NCBI RefSeq assembly: GCF_015687155.1
Contig: NZ_JADPQF010000001.1
Coordinates: 992,001-1,056,000, forward strand
Source of the DNA: Aliikangiella sp. G2MR2-5
GTDB lineage: Bacteria > Pseudomonadota > Gammaproteobacteria > Enterobacterales > Kangiellaceae
Direction of reading: 5' to 3'
DNA: 64,000 nucleotides
The notes below the pieces were generated by a model, which saw only the letters and a program-made list of their open reading frames with translations, was not told where the DNA came from and did not search any database. Below, piece by piece: positions 1-9,544 of the stretch; position 1 is the first letter of the stretch, and each line of letters starts with the position of its first letter. Position numbers and translations under genes: made by a program.

Positions 1-884
1 GTGCGACCCCTTCAATATTTATCGACAAGCTGGGAGATTATGTTGTCCAGTTAGTGGTAAATGATGGAGAGTTAGATAGTGTTGCCGATACGCTTCTGAT
101 TACCAGTAAAAATCTACCACCGGTGGCAATAGCCGGGTTGCCATTTGAGGTTACGTTAGGCAATAAAATTATCGTAGATGGTTCTGCCAGTTATGACCCG
201 GATGGAGACTACATTCACTATCAGTGGTCAATGCTCTCTGCGCCGGAAGGAAATCAGGAAGTGCTGATGAATACAGGAGCGGTAAGAGCCTGGCTCCGTC
301 CTCAAATTGCCGGAACCTACGTCTTTCAGCTGATAGTTAATGATGGTGTACTTTATAGTGAGCCGGACACAGTTGTGGTGACTGTTGTTGCCGAAGATGA
401 TTGTGACGACAATGATGACGTCGATATTGTTCTGTCAAAAGACAAATTGTGGCCGCCTAATCACAAAATGCATGCTATTGATTATACTTTAATCACCGGT
501 GTATGCAGCGGAGGTTGTAATGTAGCCAGCGGTACCATAGAAGTTTGGTCGGATGAAGCAGAGCAGTCTGATACCGGCGATAGCAGTGGTCGCTTTGCTC
601 CAGATTATATCGAAGGCGATGGTCTTCTTTATCTTCGTGCTGAACGACAAGGAAATGAAGATGGCCGCGTCTATCTGGTGATTGCTCGTGTTAGCAATAA
701 TGGTGTGCCTGTAGGCTTTGCCTGTAATGCAGTAGTCGTACCTAAAAGTATTAGTCAGCAACATATCGCAGATGTTCGTGCTCAAGCAGCTGAAGCGGTT
801 GAATATTGTAGGTCCTTTAGCGCAGCACCTTCAGACTTTGTTAAACACGGTGAGAGTGTTCCAATAGGACCAAAAGGTTTCTAG
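1..884 (+). CDS. PKD-repeat secreted/surface protein, C-terminal part (5' end outside window)
   Basis: The reading frame is already open at base 3 and runs to a stop at 882-884, so the N-terminus lies upstream of the window. The visible part starts at the end of one PKD-like immunoglobulin repeat, carries a complete second one (from about base 120 to 400, with the typical pattern P..AxAG, DGSxSYDPDGD, YxWS, GTYxFxLxVNDG), then an acidic DDCDDNDD linker and a C-terminal module beginning WPPNHKM with four spaced cysteines. PKD repeats are extracellular beta-sandwich spacers in secreted enzymes and adhesins. The KLWPPNHKM module recurs at the C-terminus of bacterial secreted proteins. No enzyme domain is visible in this fragment, so the overall function is unknown. 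A strong terminator follows 27 bases after the stop. Confidence 0.75.
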   Translation, partial: ATPSIFIDKLGDYVVQLVVNDGELDSVADTLLITSKNLPPVAIAGLPFEVTLGNKIIVDGSASYDPDGDYIHYQWSMLSAPEGNQEVLMNTGAVRAWLRPQIAGTYVFQLIVNDGVLYSEPDTVVVTVVAEDDCDDNDDVDIVLSKDKLWPPNHKMHAIDYTLITGVCSGGCNVASGTIEVWSDEAEQSDTGDSSGRFAPDYIEGDGLLYLRAERQGNEDGRVYLVIARVSNNGVPVGFACNAVVVPKSISQQHIADVRAQAAEAVEYCRSFSAAPSDFVKHGESVPIGPKGF

Positions 885-910
885 CCAGAGAGCCTTCGAT
901 AGATAAAAGA

Positions 911-934
911 CCGGGTGCAATCGCACCCGGTTTT
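911..934 (+). terminator. Rho-independent terminator after the PKD gene
   Basis: CCGGGTGC pairs perfectly with GCACCCGG across a 4-base loop and is followed directly by TTTT. It lies just past the stop of the PKD-repeat gene and between two convergent genes. Confidence 0.85.
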
Positions 935-985
935 GGTTTCGAGGTTTGCTAGCCAGTTTAAGGCTGGTTTGGCATTTTTTATTGC

Positions 986-1399
986 TTAACTTTCATCAAG
1001 GTGTAGCTTTAAGAAGTCACTCGAGGTAACGACACCGACCAAATGTTCGTCTTTAACTACGGGGATACACCCATTTCTATTTTCTCGGAGTAACCTTGCT
1101 GCTTCTCCGACGCTGTCGTCAGAAGAGCAGGTGGCAGGATTGGCACTCATTAAGGACTCTACATCCTGGGACTTTTCAAAGTGCTCTAGTTTGTCAAAGC
1201 CTCGACGATTTATAATTTTGATTGCGTTGGCCAGAAGTGACTTCTGAGTGATCATTCCTATTAGCTTGCCGGAGTCAATGTCTTTGACAGGTAAGTGACG
1301 GATTTTATGCTCTGACATGAGATTTCTTGCCTTATTCACATTCGCATGCTGAGAAGTGAATATAGGATTACGGGTCATTATTGTTTCTATCTTAATCAT
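986..1399 (-). CDS. Two-CBS-domain protein
   Basis: A 137-residue protein made almost entirely of a tandem pair of CBS domains (about residues 3-60 and 77-135). Visible hallmarks are IMTRNP and LMSANP at the starts of the two repeats and HLPVKD...GMITQKSL and CIPVVKD...GVVTSSDFL at their ends. CBS pairs bind adenine nucleotides and usually act as energy-sensing regulatory modules. Here no catalytic or DNA-binding domain is attached, so it is a stand-alone regulator of unknown partner. It is transcribed in the same direction as the peptide transporter gene upstream of it, but a terminator hairpin separates the two. There is no signal peptide, so it is cytoplasmic. Confidence 0.85.
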   Translation of the reverse strand: MIKIETIMTRNPIFTSQHANVNKARNLMSEHKIRHLPVKDIDSGKLIGMITQKSLLANAIKIINRRGFDKLEHFEKSQDVESLMSANPATCSSDDSVGEAARLLRENRNGCIPVVKDEHLVGVVTSSDFLKLHLDES

Positions 1400-1470
1400 T
1401 TCGCCGTTCCGTTTGACAGGAGCTTGTCCCAGTAAGGGGCTAAGATTTAACTAAGTATAGAACAGATATA

Positions 1471-1499
1471 AAAAAACCGGCTTAGTGGCCGGCTTTTTT
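1471..1499 (-). terminator. Bidirectional-looking terminator after the peptide transporter
   Basis: CCGGC pairs with GCCGG around a 6-base loop, flanked by A6 on the left and T6 on the right. It therefore reads as an intrinsic terminator on either strand. It sits 14 bases past the stop of the minus-strand transporter gene, which it most likely serves. Confidence 0.8.
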
Positions 1500-1513
1500 A
1501 CAATTTTGGAAAG

Positions 1514-2959
1514 TTACGCTGATTGAGAAGCTGTTTCTAGCTCTTCCTTCATAGTCGTATGATCGTCACCCTCAGCACCATGCATCCAGTGAACAAGCTT
1601 ATCCGCCATCAAAAAGAGAATTATCGCAGAAACTACTGAAGTTATGGCTATGCCCGAAAAGATAGACATTGCATTATTGATCATATCTGCTTCAGTTCCG
1701 GCGCCATGGCCACCACCAACAAGCGAGCCAACAAAACCAGCAACATAGTTTGCCAGCCCAGTATAGAAGAACCAAACACCCATCAATAATGAAGCGAGTC
1801 TAAGGGGAGCTAGTTTAGTCACCATAGAAAGTCCAATAGGAGATAGACAAAGTTCGCCCATTGTATGGAAGAAATATGCGCCTACTAACCAAAACATACT
1901 TGTTTTGATTGAAGGGTCGCCGCCTTGCTCTAATACCGCACCAACCATGAACAAGAAGCCAACTCCGAGAAGGATAAGGCCTAGTGCAAATTTAACTGGT
2001 GAATTAGGTTCTTTCGGGCCCATTTTTACCCACAAAGCAGCAAAGATTGGCGCTAAAATCACTATAAACATTGGGTTTAAAGATTGGAACCAGGTAGTAG
2101 GAACTTCCCAGCCATCAAACATATCAATGCTTCGATCTGTAAACTGATTAGTATAGATATTCATTAATCCGCCAGCCTGTTCAAAGCCTGCCCAGAAAAT
2201 GATGGTAAATACACCTAAAATTAGAATAACTTTGATTCTGTCAAATTCTTCTTTTGTTAAAGGTTCTTTCTTACTTGAGTCTACTTGTCGCTGCTTGCTT
2301 AATGCTGCTGCAGGAACTTTACCAATATTACCCAGAAGTTTTTGAGCAAAGACTAGCTGGATCACCAAGCTCAAAAGCATACCAATACCGGCAGTTATGA
2401 AGCCTACTTGCCAGGTACCATCAAAAGCTGCGACAACGCTACCCACAACAATAGCAGAAGCCCAGGCTCCGACATTTATACCCATATAGAAAATGGTGAA
2501 GGCGCCATCTCTTCTGTGATCTCCTTCTTGATAAAGATCGCCAACCATTGTTGAAATATTGGGCTTGAAAAGTCCGTTACCTGCAATCAGTAGGGCAAGT
2601 CCAATATAAAACACTGTTTCTTCCATACCCGGGAACCAGGCGTGAGGAGTACCAAGTGTGAACTGGCCCGCTGCCATCAAGGTACCACCAAGAATAATCG
2701 ACTTTCTTTGACCCAAAACATTATCGGCAATCCAACCACCAATAAGAGGGGTCAAATAAACCAGCATAGTAAAAGTACCATAAAGCTCAAGCGCATCGGC
2801 ATTTGACCAACCCAAACCTTGTGCGGTATCTGTCAGATAAAGTACGAGAATAGCGCGCATCGCGTAATAACTAAATCTCTCCCACATCTCTGTAGTGAAG
2901 AGCAAGAACAGCCCTTTCGGATGTCCGAGGAATTCCCCCTTTGGAACATTAGTCGACAT
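1514..2959 (-). CDS. POT/PTR family proton-dependent oligopeptide transporter
   Basis: A 481-residue polytopic inner-membrane protein that should import di- and tripeptides with protons. The family signature is clear near the N-terminus: FTTEMWERFSYYAMRAIL contains the ExxERFxYY proton-coupling motif of the DtpA/DtpT group. It is followed by the PTR2 signatures LIGGWIADNVLGQRKSII and FTIFYMGINVGAW. Later hydrophobic blocks include the conserved FFHTMGELCLSPIGLS segment. Length matches the family (about 460-510). The start ATG fits the conserved N-terminus. It appears monocistronic, with its own terminator downstream. Peptide uptake suits an organism living on proteinaceous material, and a secreted carboxypeptidase is also present in the window. 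Confidence 0.93.
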   Translation of the reverse strand: MSTNVPKGEFLGHPKGLFLLFTTEMWERFSYYAMRAILVLYLTDTAQGLGWSNADALELYGTFTMLVYLTPLIGGWIADNVLGQRKSIILGGTLMAAGQFTLGTPHAWFPGMEETVFYIGLALLIAGNGLFKPNISTMVGDLYQEGDHRRDGAFTIFYMGINVGAWASAIVVGSVVAAFDGTWQVGFITAGIGMLLSLVIQLVFAQKLLGNIGKVPAAALSKQRQVDSSKKEPLTKEEFDRIKVILILGVFTIIFWAGFEQAGGLMNIYTNQFTDRSIDMFDGWEVPTTWFQSLNPMFIVILAPIFAALWVKMGPKEPNSPVKFALGLILLGVGFLFMVGAVLEQGGDPSIKTSMFWLVGAYFFHTMGELCLSPIGLSMVTKLAPLRLASLLMGVWFFYTGLANYVAGFVGSLVGGGHGAGTEADMINNAMSIFSGIAITSVVSAIILFLMADKLVHWMHGAEGDDHTTMKEELETASQSA

Positions 2960-3323
2960 TAATTAAGACTCCTATCTAATCGTGTTTTTATATTCTGTCT
3001 GTCCATTTTTATCGTTATATGTAACAGATTCTTATAATTGGCCAACAGGCCTGCTAAACCCGGAGGCCTGGCTCCAGAAAGTTATTCAGCGGCTTTTATA
3101 CCGCGAATAGGGGGCCGCTGACAAGTGAAGTTTTGACGAAGAAGCACTAAAATTTCTATTAACCTTATGAAAAGTATGATTATTTCCAAGCTTGTCCGGC
3201 CAGAATTAGGGAACATTGAATTTTGTAAGAATTGCTCAGAACATCTATTTTGACCCAAAATTCGAAGGAAAATATGATCTTTTAAGGTACAATACCGGCA
3301 TTTTCATCAGAAGGGACAAAATA
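2960..3323. other. Divergent intergenic region (364 bases)
   Basis: The region lies between the divergently transcribed peptide transporter and the oxidoreductase gene. It holds a 7-bp inverted repeat (CAGCGGC at 3087-3093 with GCCGCTG at 3114-3120, 20-base loop) and two AGGCCT palindromes at about 3047-3068. Some could be operator-like, but nothing identifies a regulator. Both promoters must lie here; I cannot pick a convincing -35/-10 pair. The downstream frame is open back to a TTG at 3216, but I prefer the GTG at 3324 as the start. Confidence 0.4.
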
Positions 3324-4310
3324 GTGACTTTTCTTGCGTGCAGAATAGACAAAACAGAGCATGGTGTGAAACATCAGCTGGTGCAGATGCCATTGGAAGA
3401 CCTGTGTGAAGGTGAGGTAGTTATTCGGGTCCATTACTCCGGAGTCAATTATAAGGATGCACTGGGAGCTACCGGACGAGGCCAGATTCTTAAGCAATTT
3501 CCGCTCAATGGCGGAATTGATTTGGCTGGAGTCGTAGAAACCTCAGTTGACGCTCGTTTTCAGCCAGGAGATGAAGTGTTGGTTAATGGTTGCGGTCTGG
3601 GTGAGAGCCACGATGGAGGCCTTGCCGAAATGGCAAGAGTCCCTGCGGACTGGGTTATTCCGGTACCACATGGACTAACAATGAAAGAGTGCATGGTGTT
3701 AGGTACTGCCGGCTTTACCGCAGGTCTTGCGATTCATCGAATGCAGGAGAACAATCAATCCATTGATAAAGGCCCGATAGTCGTTACTGGTGCGAGCGGT
3801 GGTGTAGGTTCAATCGCTGTCGATATGCTGTCTCAATTAGGATACGAGGTGGTTGCTCTGAGCGGTAGAAGAGAGTTTGACGAGTATTTATCGGAACTGG
3901 GGGCAAGCAAGGTTTGTTCTCCCGAAAGTCTGGAACTGGGGAAACGTCCATTAGAAAAAGGTCTCTTCGGAGGAGTTATTGATAATGTCGGTGGCGAATT
4001 GCTTGCTCAACTGATTGCACATACTAATTTATGGGGTAATGTAGCAAGTATTGGACTAGCTAGCGGGCATCGGTTAGACACAACTGTCTTTCCATTTATA
4101 TTAAGAGGCGTCAGTGTTCTCGGTGTGAGTTCAACAAATTGTCCAATGCCATTAAGAAGAGCCATATGGAATAAAATGGGTGATAGTTTGAAGCCAAAGC
4201 ACCTGGATAAAATATTAACTGAGACGGTAGCCCTCAAAGATGTATCCTCGGTATTCGATGCGTTACTTGACAGACAAAAACATGGTCGAATAGTAATTGA
4301 TTGTCGTTAA
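3324..4310 (+). CDS. acuI: YhdH/AcuI-family NADPH-dependent acrylyl-CoA reductase-like oxidoreductase
   Basis: A 328-residue zinc-free medium-chain dehydrogenase/reductase. AcuI reduces acryloyl-CoA to propionyl-CoA with NADPH, detoxifying acrylate formed for example from DMSP. Visible features are the conserved YhdH N-terminal block (VNYKDALGATGRG, FPLNGGIDLAGVV), the dinucleotide-binding VVTGASGGVGSIA and the C-terminal HGRIVID. I chose the GTG at 3324 because an AGAAGGGA Shine-Dalgarno sits 7 bases upstream and the protein then begins as YhdH does. The open frame extends to a TTG at 3216, but that extension resembles nothing in the family. Whether acryloyl-CoA is the real substrate is inferred. 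It is followed at 69 bases by a thioesterase-fold gene. Confidence 0.85.
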   Translation: MTFLACRIDKTEHGVKHQLVQMPLEDLCEGEVVIRVHYSGVNYKDALGATGRGQILKQFPLNGGIDLAGVVETSVDARFQPGDEVLVNGCGLGESHDGGLAEMARVPADWVIPVPHGLTMKECMVLGTAGFTAGLAIHRMQENNQSIDKGPIVVTGASGGVGSIAVDMLSQLGYEVVALSGRREFDEYLSELGASKVCSPESLELGKRPLEKGLFGGVIDNVGGELLAQLIAHTNLWGNVASIGLASGHRLDTTVFPFILRGVSVLGVSSTNCPMPLRRAIWNKMGDSLKPKHLDKILTETVALKDVSSVFDALLDRQKHGRIVIDCR

Positions 4311-4379
4311 GTTGAACTTGTTGTGCATCATTTACTGTTTTCCTATTAATAAAGTTTGAATAAATATAAGCGTGTAATT

Positions 4380-4868
4380 ATGAAAAATCAGTTAGCGACT
4401 ATTGTCGACAAGTTACAATCTAAACCTAAATGGCTTAGAGGTTGGTTGTTAGATTTTGCGTTGGGCTCAACTATCAAATTTATCGGTACCGCTGGTTTGC
4501 ATTGTGAACAGCTGACTCAGGAAAGGGCAGTTTTTTTTCTGAAGAACAGAAAGAAAGTTCAAAATCATATTGGCACTGTGCATGCTGCGGCAACCAGCCT
4601 GGTTGCGGAAACTGCTAGCGGTATGGTAGTGGGAATGAATATTCCTGACGATAAAATTCCGGTACTTAAAACAATGCATATCGATTATGTCAAACGTTCG
4701 ACGGGAAACCTTAGAGCTGTTGCTTCGATCAGTAAAGAACAGATAGAAAAGCTGCACATGGAAGAGAAAGGCGATACTGTTATCAAGGTAGTTGTTACCG
4801 ACGATGCAGGTGTAGAGCCAGTTGAGTGTCAAATGATCTGGGCATGGGTGCCTAAAGTTAGAAAGTAA
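4380..4868 (+). CDS. DUF4442-type hotdog-fold thioesterase-like protein
   Basis: About 162 residues. The segment QNHIGTVHAAATSLVAETASGM matches the central helix region of hotdog-fold proteins, with the family-typical N-H-x-G-T-x-H-A run, and is followed by KTMHIDYVKRSTGNLRAVA beta strands. DUF4442 members resemble PaaI-like acyl-CoA thioesterases that hydrolyse acyl-CoA. Actual substrate and activity are unknown. I start at ATG 4380; a TTG at 4356 is in frame and would add eight residues, and neither has a strong ribosome site. It lies between two same-strand genes with 50-70 base gaps, so it may share a transcript with the oxidoreductase upstream. Confidence 0.75.
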   Translation: MKNQLATIVDKLQSKPKWLRGWLLDFALGSTIKFIGTAGLHCEQLTQERAVFFLKNRKKVQNHIGTVHAAATSLVAETASGMVVGMNIPDDKIPVLKTMHIDYVKRSTGNLRAVASISKEQIEKLHMEEKGDTVIKVVVTDDAGVEPVECQMIWAWVPKVRK

Positions 4869-4925
4869 CAAGTTATAAGTAATAAACCTTAATCATCAAG
4901 TAATTGGTTTGAAAGAAGTAAGCAG

Positions 4926-6266
4926 ATGCAAGTATATTTAACCGCTCTAGGTTGTCGTTTAAACGAAGCTGAGTTACAAACATGGGCTGACGAGTTTAGA
5001 GCCTTTGGCGGCCACATCACCAATGATTTACAAACCGCAGATTTAATGGTGATTAATACCTGTGCAGTCACCAGTGAAGCAGCGCGTAAGTCAAGACAGA
5101 CAATTCGCAAGCTTCATCGAAAAAATACCAGGGCAAAACTTGTCGTCACCGGGTGTTATGCATCTTTGGAAAAAGAGCAGGCACAAGAGTTATTGGGTGT
5201 CGATATGGTGGTTGGCAACGCGGACAAGAAAAAGCTTCCAGAACTTGCTAAAGAAATTGTTGAGTGGTCTTCAATGCCTTATGCGGCGACAGAGCCCGAA
5301 GAGACAGCTCTTTTTGTTCGAAATAAGGAAAGAGCCTTTATAAAAATTCAGGATGGTTGCCGGTATAGATGTACATATTGCATTGTCACGGTAGCTAGAG
5401 GAGATGAACAAAGCAGAACCATTGATGATATCGTTGCTGAAGTTAATCGATTGCAAACCAGCGGCGTACAGGAAATTGTGCTTACCGGCGTTCACGTTGG
5501 AGGCTATGGTTCTGATTTGGAAGTTTCGTTGTATGAACTGGTTAAGGCTATTCTCGAACAGACTCAAATTCCTAGAATTCGATTTGCCTCGGTAGAACCC
5601 TGGGACCTGCCAGAAAATTTTTTCGAACTATTCAAAAATCCGCGGTTGATGCCACATATGCATCTGCCTATACAAAGTGGAAGTAATCGAATATTAAAAA
5701 AAATGTCTCGACGCTGTAAGTCTGAAACTTTTTTATCTCTTGTTGAAGCTGCGAGAAAGGTCGTTCCTGAGTTCAATGTAACAACTGATATCATCGTCGG
5801 ATTCCCCGGAGAGACTGAAGATGATTTTGAACTTTCAAAAAAGATTATTAGTCAGGCAAACTTTGGACATGTTCATATTTTTTCCTATTCGGACAGAGAA
5901 GGTACCAAAGCCGCCAGATTGCCCGATAAAATTGACAACGAAACCAAAAAGGCGCGTAGTCGAGAGTTACATCAGTTGGCAACTATCGAAAAAATCAAAT
6001 CGATGAAATCGGTAGTTGGTGACGTACAACAGGTGTTATGGGAAGGAACGACTCAAAGAAGCGAAGAGGGAGTTTATCGCGTTTTTGGACATACTGAAAA
6101 TTATCACAAAATTATGCTTGAGCTGGAACAGCCGATCAATATTGCGAATCAAATCACTGAATGTAAAATTGAAGGCTTTAGCGAGGAAATAAACTGTTTA
6201 GTTGCTACATTGGTAAATCCTGAGTCAATTCAAAGCGATCAGTTATTTATCACTCAAGTTGAATAA
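4926..6266 (+). CDS. mtaB: tRNA t6A37 methylthiotransferase MtaB (radical SAM)
   Basis: A 446-residue MiaB-type radical-SAM enzyme that converts t6A37 to ms2t6A37 in tRNAs reading ANN codons. The N-terminal methylthiotransferase domain has the three cluster cysteines C10 (LGCRLNEAE), C46 (NTCAVTSEA) and C77 (TGCYA). The radical-SAM CxxxCxxC is C145-C149-C152 (DGCRYRCTYCIV). A TRAM-like C-terminal region follows. The GCRLNEAE form of the first motif and the GVHVGGYG block favour MtaB over MiaB or RimO. A purine-rich AGAAGTAAG precedes the ATG. The length is normal for MtaB (about 430-450). Confidence 0.9.
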   Translation: MQVYLTALGCRLNEAELQTWADEFRAFGGHITNDLQTADLMVINTCAVTSEAARKSRQTIRKLHRKNTRAKLVVTGCYASLEKEQAQELLGVDMVVGNADKKKLPELAKEIVEWSSMPYAATEPEETALFVRNKERAFIKIQDGCRYRCTYCIVTVARGDEQSRTIDDIVAEVNRLQTSGVQEIVLTGVHVGGYGSDLEVSLYELVKAILEQTQIPRIRFASVEPWDLPENFFELFKNPRLMPHMHLPIQSGSNRILKKMSRRCKSETFLSLVEAARKVVPEFNVTTDIIVGFPGETEDDFELSKKIISQANFGHVHIFSYSDREGTKAARLPDKIDNETKKARSRELHQLATIEKIKSMKSVVGDVQQVLWEGTTQRSEEGVYRVFGHTENYHKIMLELEQPINIANQITECKIEGFSEEINCLVATLVNPESIQSDQLFITQVE

Positions 6267-6331
6267 TCGTACCACCAGCTTTTAAGCATAATGATTAATT
6301 TATTGTAGTTTGCGACTATCGGGATTTAATA

Positions 6332-6643
6332 ATGAATGAGACTACTAGGAAAGAAATTATCAATACCAGCTGGGAAGTTCATCATATTGTAGAAGAAAGC
6401 TACCTGAGTCATCCGTCAAGTAAAGGAGATGACGACTGGCTTGAAAAACAAAGAATACTCCTGGCTGATATGGCTATTCATTTATTACAAACAGCAATTA
6501 AGCCTGGAAATATTGAGCTCGATAAGCTCAAGAACAACCTTCATGCAATCCTGATGATTTCTGATCAGTTTTTACCTGAAGCGGAATTGAAGAAAGCGAC
6601 CAATAAATTATATATGGAAACCTCTATTAATTCGGCTTGCTAG
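6332..6643 (+). CDS. Small acidic helical protein of unknown function
   Basis: A 103-residue protein I do not recognise. It has no signal peptide or membrane segment and is rich in charged and Leu residues, suggesting an all-helical soluble fold (for example WLEKQRILLADMAIHLLQTAI). Codon use looks like its neighbours, and an ATG start follows a weak GGGATTTAAT. It sits 65 bases after mtaB on the same strand and could be co-transcribed. It ends just before a short tandem repeat and converges on the barA gene. It is likely real, given clean length and composition, but no function can be assigned. Confidence 0.55.
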   Translation: MNETTRKEIINTSWEVHHIVEESYLSHPSSKGDDDWLEKQRILLADMAIHLLQTAIKPGNIELDKLKNNLHAILMISDQFLPEAELKKATNKLYMETSINSAC

Positions 6644-6647
6644 CCTA

Positions 6648-6674
6648 TTATTTCAGTTATTTCAGTTATTTCAG
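6648..6674. repeat. Three perfect tandem copies of TTATTTCAG
   Basis: A 9-bp unit repeated exactly three times, starting 4 bases after the stop of the small unknown gene and before the convergent barA end. It is probably slippage-generated and has no obvious function. Confidence 0.8.
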
Positions 6675-6736
6675 TATTGTTAATCAATCAGCAGGCTTTA
6701 TCGCCACTTCAATTGGTTTTCGCCGTTAGTGGACGT

Positions 6737-9544
6737 TTAAACATATTGAGATGAAGCTTTTTCAACGTCCATCATTTCTTTTAAGAAGCTTTGGTGAAGC
6801 TTGCCTGTTTCTTCTGTAATTCCGTATTGTTTCAAGTGAGTCTCATAGTCAAAAGCAATTTTCTTCAATCGCGGAACACCGCAATAGGCTGTTGCGCCAT
6901 GAAGTTTATGGACTTGTTGTTTAAGCGTTTCCAGGTCATTACCATCCAATGCAAGGTCGGTTTTATCCCTTGCTTCGTCGAAGCTAGCAACAAGCATTGT
7001 TAGCATGTCTTTCGCCAGATCTTCTTTCTGGTTCGCAGCCTTAAGACTTAACTCCCAATCAATTGCAGAATTAGAGTTTTTTATCGCTTTCTTTTCAACT
7101 GTTTCTTTATCATTATTCTTAACTGGGGAGGCATTTGGTATAAGTCTTTTACGTGTCCACTGCTGTATGGTATCTTCAAGCTGCTCCTGACTGATAGGCT
7201 TGGTAAGGTAGTCGTCCATACCTTCCGCCAATAATTTTTCTCGCTCGCCTTTCATAGCGTGTGCAGTTAAAGCGATTATTGGTGTTCGTGCTTTGTTGTT
7301 CTTCATTTTCCTGATATGACGAGTCGCTTCTATGCCGTCCATTTCAGGCATTTGTATATCCATAAAAATAAGATCAAATTCTGCTTTCTCGCAGGCATTT
7401 ACCGCTTCCTTACCGTTAGAAGCCAAAGTGGTTTCTACATTGTATTCCGACAATAACTCGGCAAGCAGTTTAAGATTGGCTTCATTATCGTCTACACACA
7501 ATATGCTGGAGTTACCTGATTCCAGATTATTGAGCTGTTTCTCTTTGTCATCGAAGCTAATACTTTTGTGTTTGCCGATTTCAAACCAGTCGAATAGCGC
7601 ACTATAAAAGTTCTTTCTAATGATGGGTTTACATAGATAGTTATCAATACCCAGCTTTGAGTATTGCTGAATGACCGAGTCGTCTGAGCTATTAATTAGT
7701 ATGGCTACCGGACAATCCAGAGCACTTGATATTTCTCTTAACTGAGAGAACTCAGCCTGGTATTCGTTTGCAGGATATCCACCGATTAGTATAAGATGAA
7801 CTGTTTTATTCTGACGATTATTTAAGTTCGCCAGCTCTATCAGTGAAGGTAAGTCATCTGCTGTCTCAACTTTTGAATTCCATCGAGTAAGAAGATGTTG
7901 TGTCGCTAATTGGGAAACGCGGTTGTAATCATGTAGGAGTACTCGTCTACCGGGGAAACCAAAGTCGACTTTCTTGTTATCGTCTCTATCCTTGTCAAGC
8001 TGAAGAGTGAACCAGAAGGTTGAGCCAACGCCTTCTTCACTTTCCAGTCCTATTTTGCCGTTCATTGATTCTACAAGCTTCTTACAGATAACCAAACCAA
8101 GGCCTGTGCCTCCAAATCGTCTGGTGGTAGAAGTATCCGCTTGGGTAAATGCCTGGAAAAGTACCTTTTGTTGTTGTTTTGACAGACCAACGCCAGTATC
8201 GGTTACGTTTATTTTGAGAGTTACCGATTGTGGAGTATCGTCTTCCAGCATAACCCTGATTTGAATACTTCCTTGTTGGGTAAATTTAATTGCATTGTTG
8301 GTTAAGTTGGTAAGAATCTGAGAAATTCTGACTGAATCACCCAGTAGGTGTTCAGGAACATCCTGATAGATGATACCTATTAGTTCGACACTTTTAGCTT
8401 GTGCTGCCGGCCCCAGAAAGTTTAGTACTTCATCAACACAATCGCTGATATTAAGAGACCGCTTTTCTAAAGCCATCTTGCCTGCTTCGATTTTGGAGAA
8501 ATCGAGAATGTCATCGATAATAGAAAGAAGGTTGGTAGCGGATTTCTTGATGGTATTGAGGTGATCCGTTTGTTTATCAGTCAGATCAGTGCGAAGTAAT
8601 AAATTGGTGAATCCAATAACACCGTTCATTGGCGTTCGGATCTCATGACTCATGTTGGCAAGAAACTCTGACTTAACTCGACTAGCCTCCAATGCTTGCT
8701 TTCGCGCCATATCCAGCTCGACGTTTTGTAGCTCAAGAGCTTCATTGGTTTCGTGAAGATCGGCTGTCGCTTGTTCGACCGCTTGTTGCATTTCTTCAGT
8801 CGCTTCATAAATGGACTGACTCATGTCGTTAAAACCGTCAACCAGCGTTTTAAGCTCGCCTGTCGCTTGAGATTTAATTGCTACTTTAAGCTGACCTTCT
8901 TTTATTCGTTTTACCGCTGATGCTAGTTGAATAATAGGAATTGTTATCGAGCGCGCCATTCCTTGTGCGAGAGCACCGCCAAGCCCAAGTCCAATTACCA
9001 GAATAACCAGCGCGGTTGCTACAGTTTGATATTGTCGTAGTTTGGCGTTTTTAACAGTCAAATAAACCGCTACATAGCCCAGCTTTGGTGAGGCTTTGGG
9101 GGCCAACCCGTAGCGAAGGTTTTCTCCGGGATCTGGTCGTGTCAGAATAGGGGCGCGAACAATAATTCCGCTCTCCAGCTCTTCCGTTAATGTTTGCTCT
9201 GGCAAACTATCAGACCTGTATGCGAGTAGGTCAATAAGTTTGGGAGTGCCGGACTTGGCAAACATCATGTTGCTTTTGTCGTAAATTGCAACTGCGAGAA
9301 TATCGTCATCTCCATCACGTGCATTACTAACAAGTCGATCAAGTGCTATCGAGTTAGCAGACAAAACAGAATACTCCGCCGTTTGCGCAAGGTAATTGGC
9401 AATTGTCTGACCTCGCTCCTTGAGCGATACGTCTAAGTCATGCATGCGAGTTGCAATAAAATAGATGCCCATGACCAGGGCTACCAACCCGGTTGGTATC
9501 AAGGCGAGCAGAATGACTCGTGCTTGTATCCCCCAGTTATTCAT
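6737..9544 (-). CDS. barA: BarA/GacS-type hybrid sensor histidine kinase
   Basis: A 935-residue inner-membrane hybrid kinase that feeds the BarA-UvrY (GacS-GacA) phosphorelay. Order of domains: N-terminal membrane helix (about 8-30), periplasmic sensor (about 31-175), second helix, HAMP and coiled coil (about 200-285), HisKA with [15 protein letters not shown] (phospho-acceptor H300), HATPase, a degenerate receiver (about 525-650), a true receiver with [11 protein letters not shown] (D729) and a C-terminal Hpt domain with VHKLHGA (H879). The N-terminus aligns by eye with E. coli BarA. The neighbour rlmD-relA-mazG-pyrG is the E. coli barA context. Its start overlaps the end of the upstream substrate-binding-protein gene by four bases (ATGA), so the two are translationally coupled. 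Confidence 0.93.
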   Translation of the reverse strand: MNNWGIQARVILLALIPTGLVALVMGIYFIATRMHDLDVSLKERGQTIANYLAQTAEYSVLSANSIALDRLVSNARDGDDDILAVAIYDKSNMMFAKSGTPKLIDLLAYRSDSLPEQTLTEELESGIIVRAPILTRPDPGENLRYGLAPKASPKLGYVAVYLTVKNAKLRQYQTVATALVILVIGLGLGGALAQGMARSITIPIIQLASAVKRIKEGQLKVAIKSQATGELKTLVDGFNDMSQSIYEATEEMQQAVEQATADLHETNEALELQNVELDMARKQALEASRVKSEFLANMSHEIRTPMNGVIGFTNLLLRTDLTDKQTDHLNTIKKSATNLLSIIDDILDFSKIEAGKMALEKRSLNISDCVDEVLNFLGPAAQAKSVELIGIIYQDVPEHLLGDSVRISQILTNLTNNAIKFTQQGSIQIRVMLEDDTPQSVTLKINVTDTGVGLSKQQQKVLFQAFTQADTSTTRRFGGTGLGLVICKKLVESMNGKIGLESEEGVGSTFWFTLQLDKDRDDNKKVDFGFPGRRVLLHDYNRVSQLATQHLLTRWNSKVETADDLPSLIELANLNNRQNKTVHLILIGGYPANEYQAEFSQLREISSALDCPVAILINSSDDSVIQQYSKLGIDNYLCKPIIRKNFYSALFDWFEIGKHKSISFDDKEKQLNNLESGNSSILCVDDNEANLKLLAELLSEYNVETTLASNGKEAVNACEKAEFDLIFMDIQMPEMDGIEATRHIRKMKNNKARTPIIALTAHAMKGEREKLLAEGMDDYLTKPISQEQLEDTIQQWTRKRLIPNASPVKNNDKETVEKKAIKNSNSAIDWELSLKAANQKEDLAKDMLTMLVASFDEARDKTDLALDGNDLETLKQQVHKLHGATAYCGVPRLKKIAFDYETHLKQYGITEETGKLHQSFLKEMMDVEKASSQYV

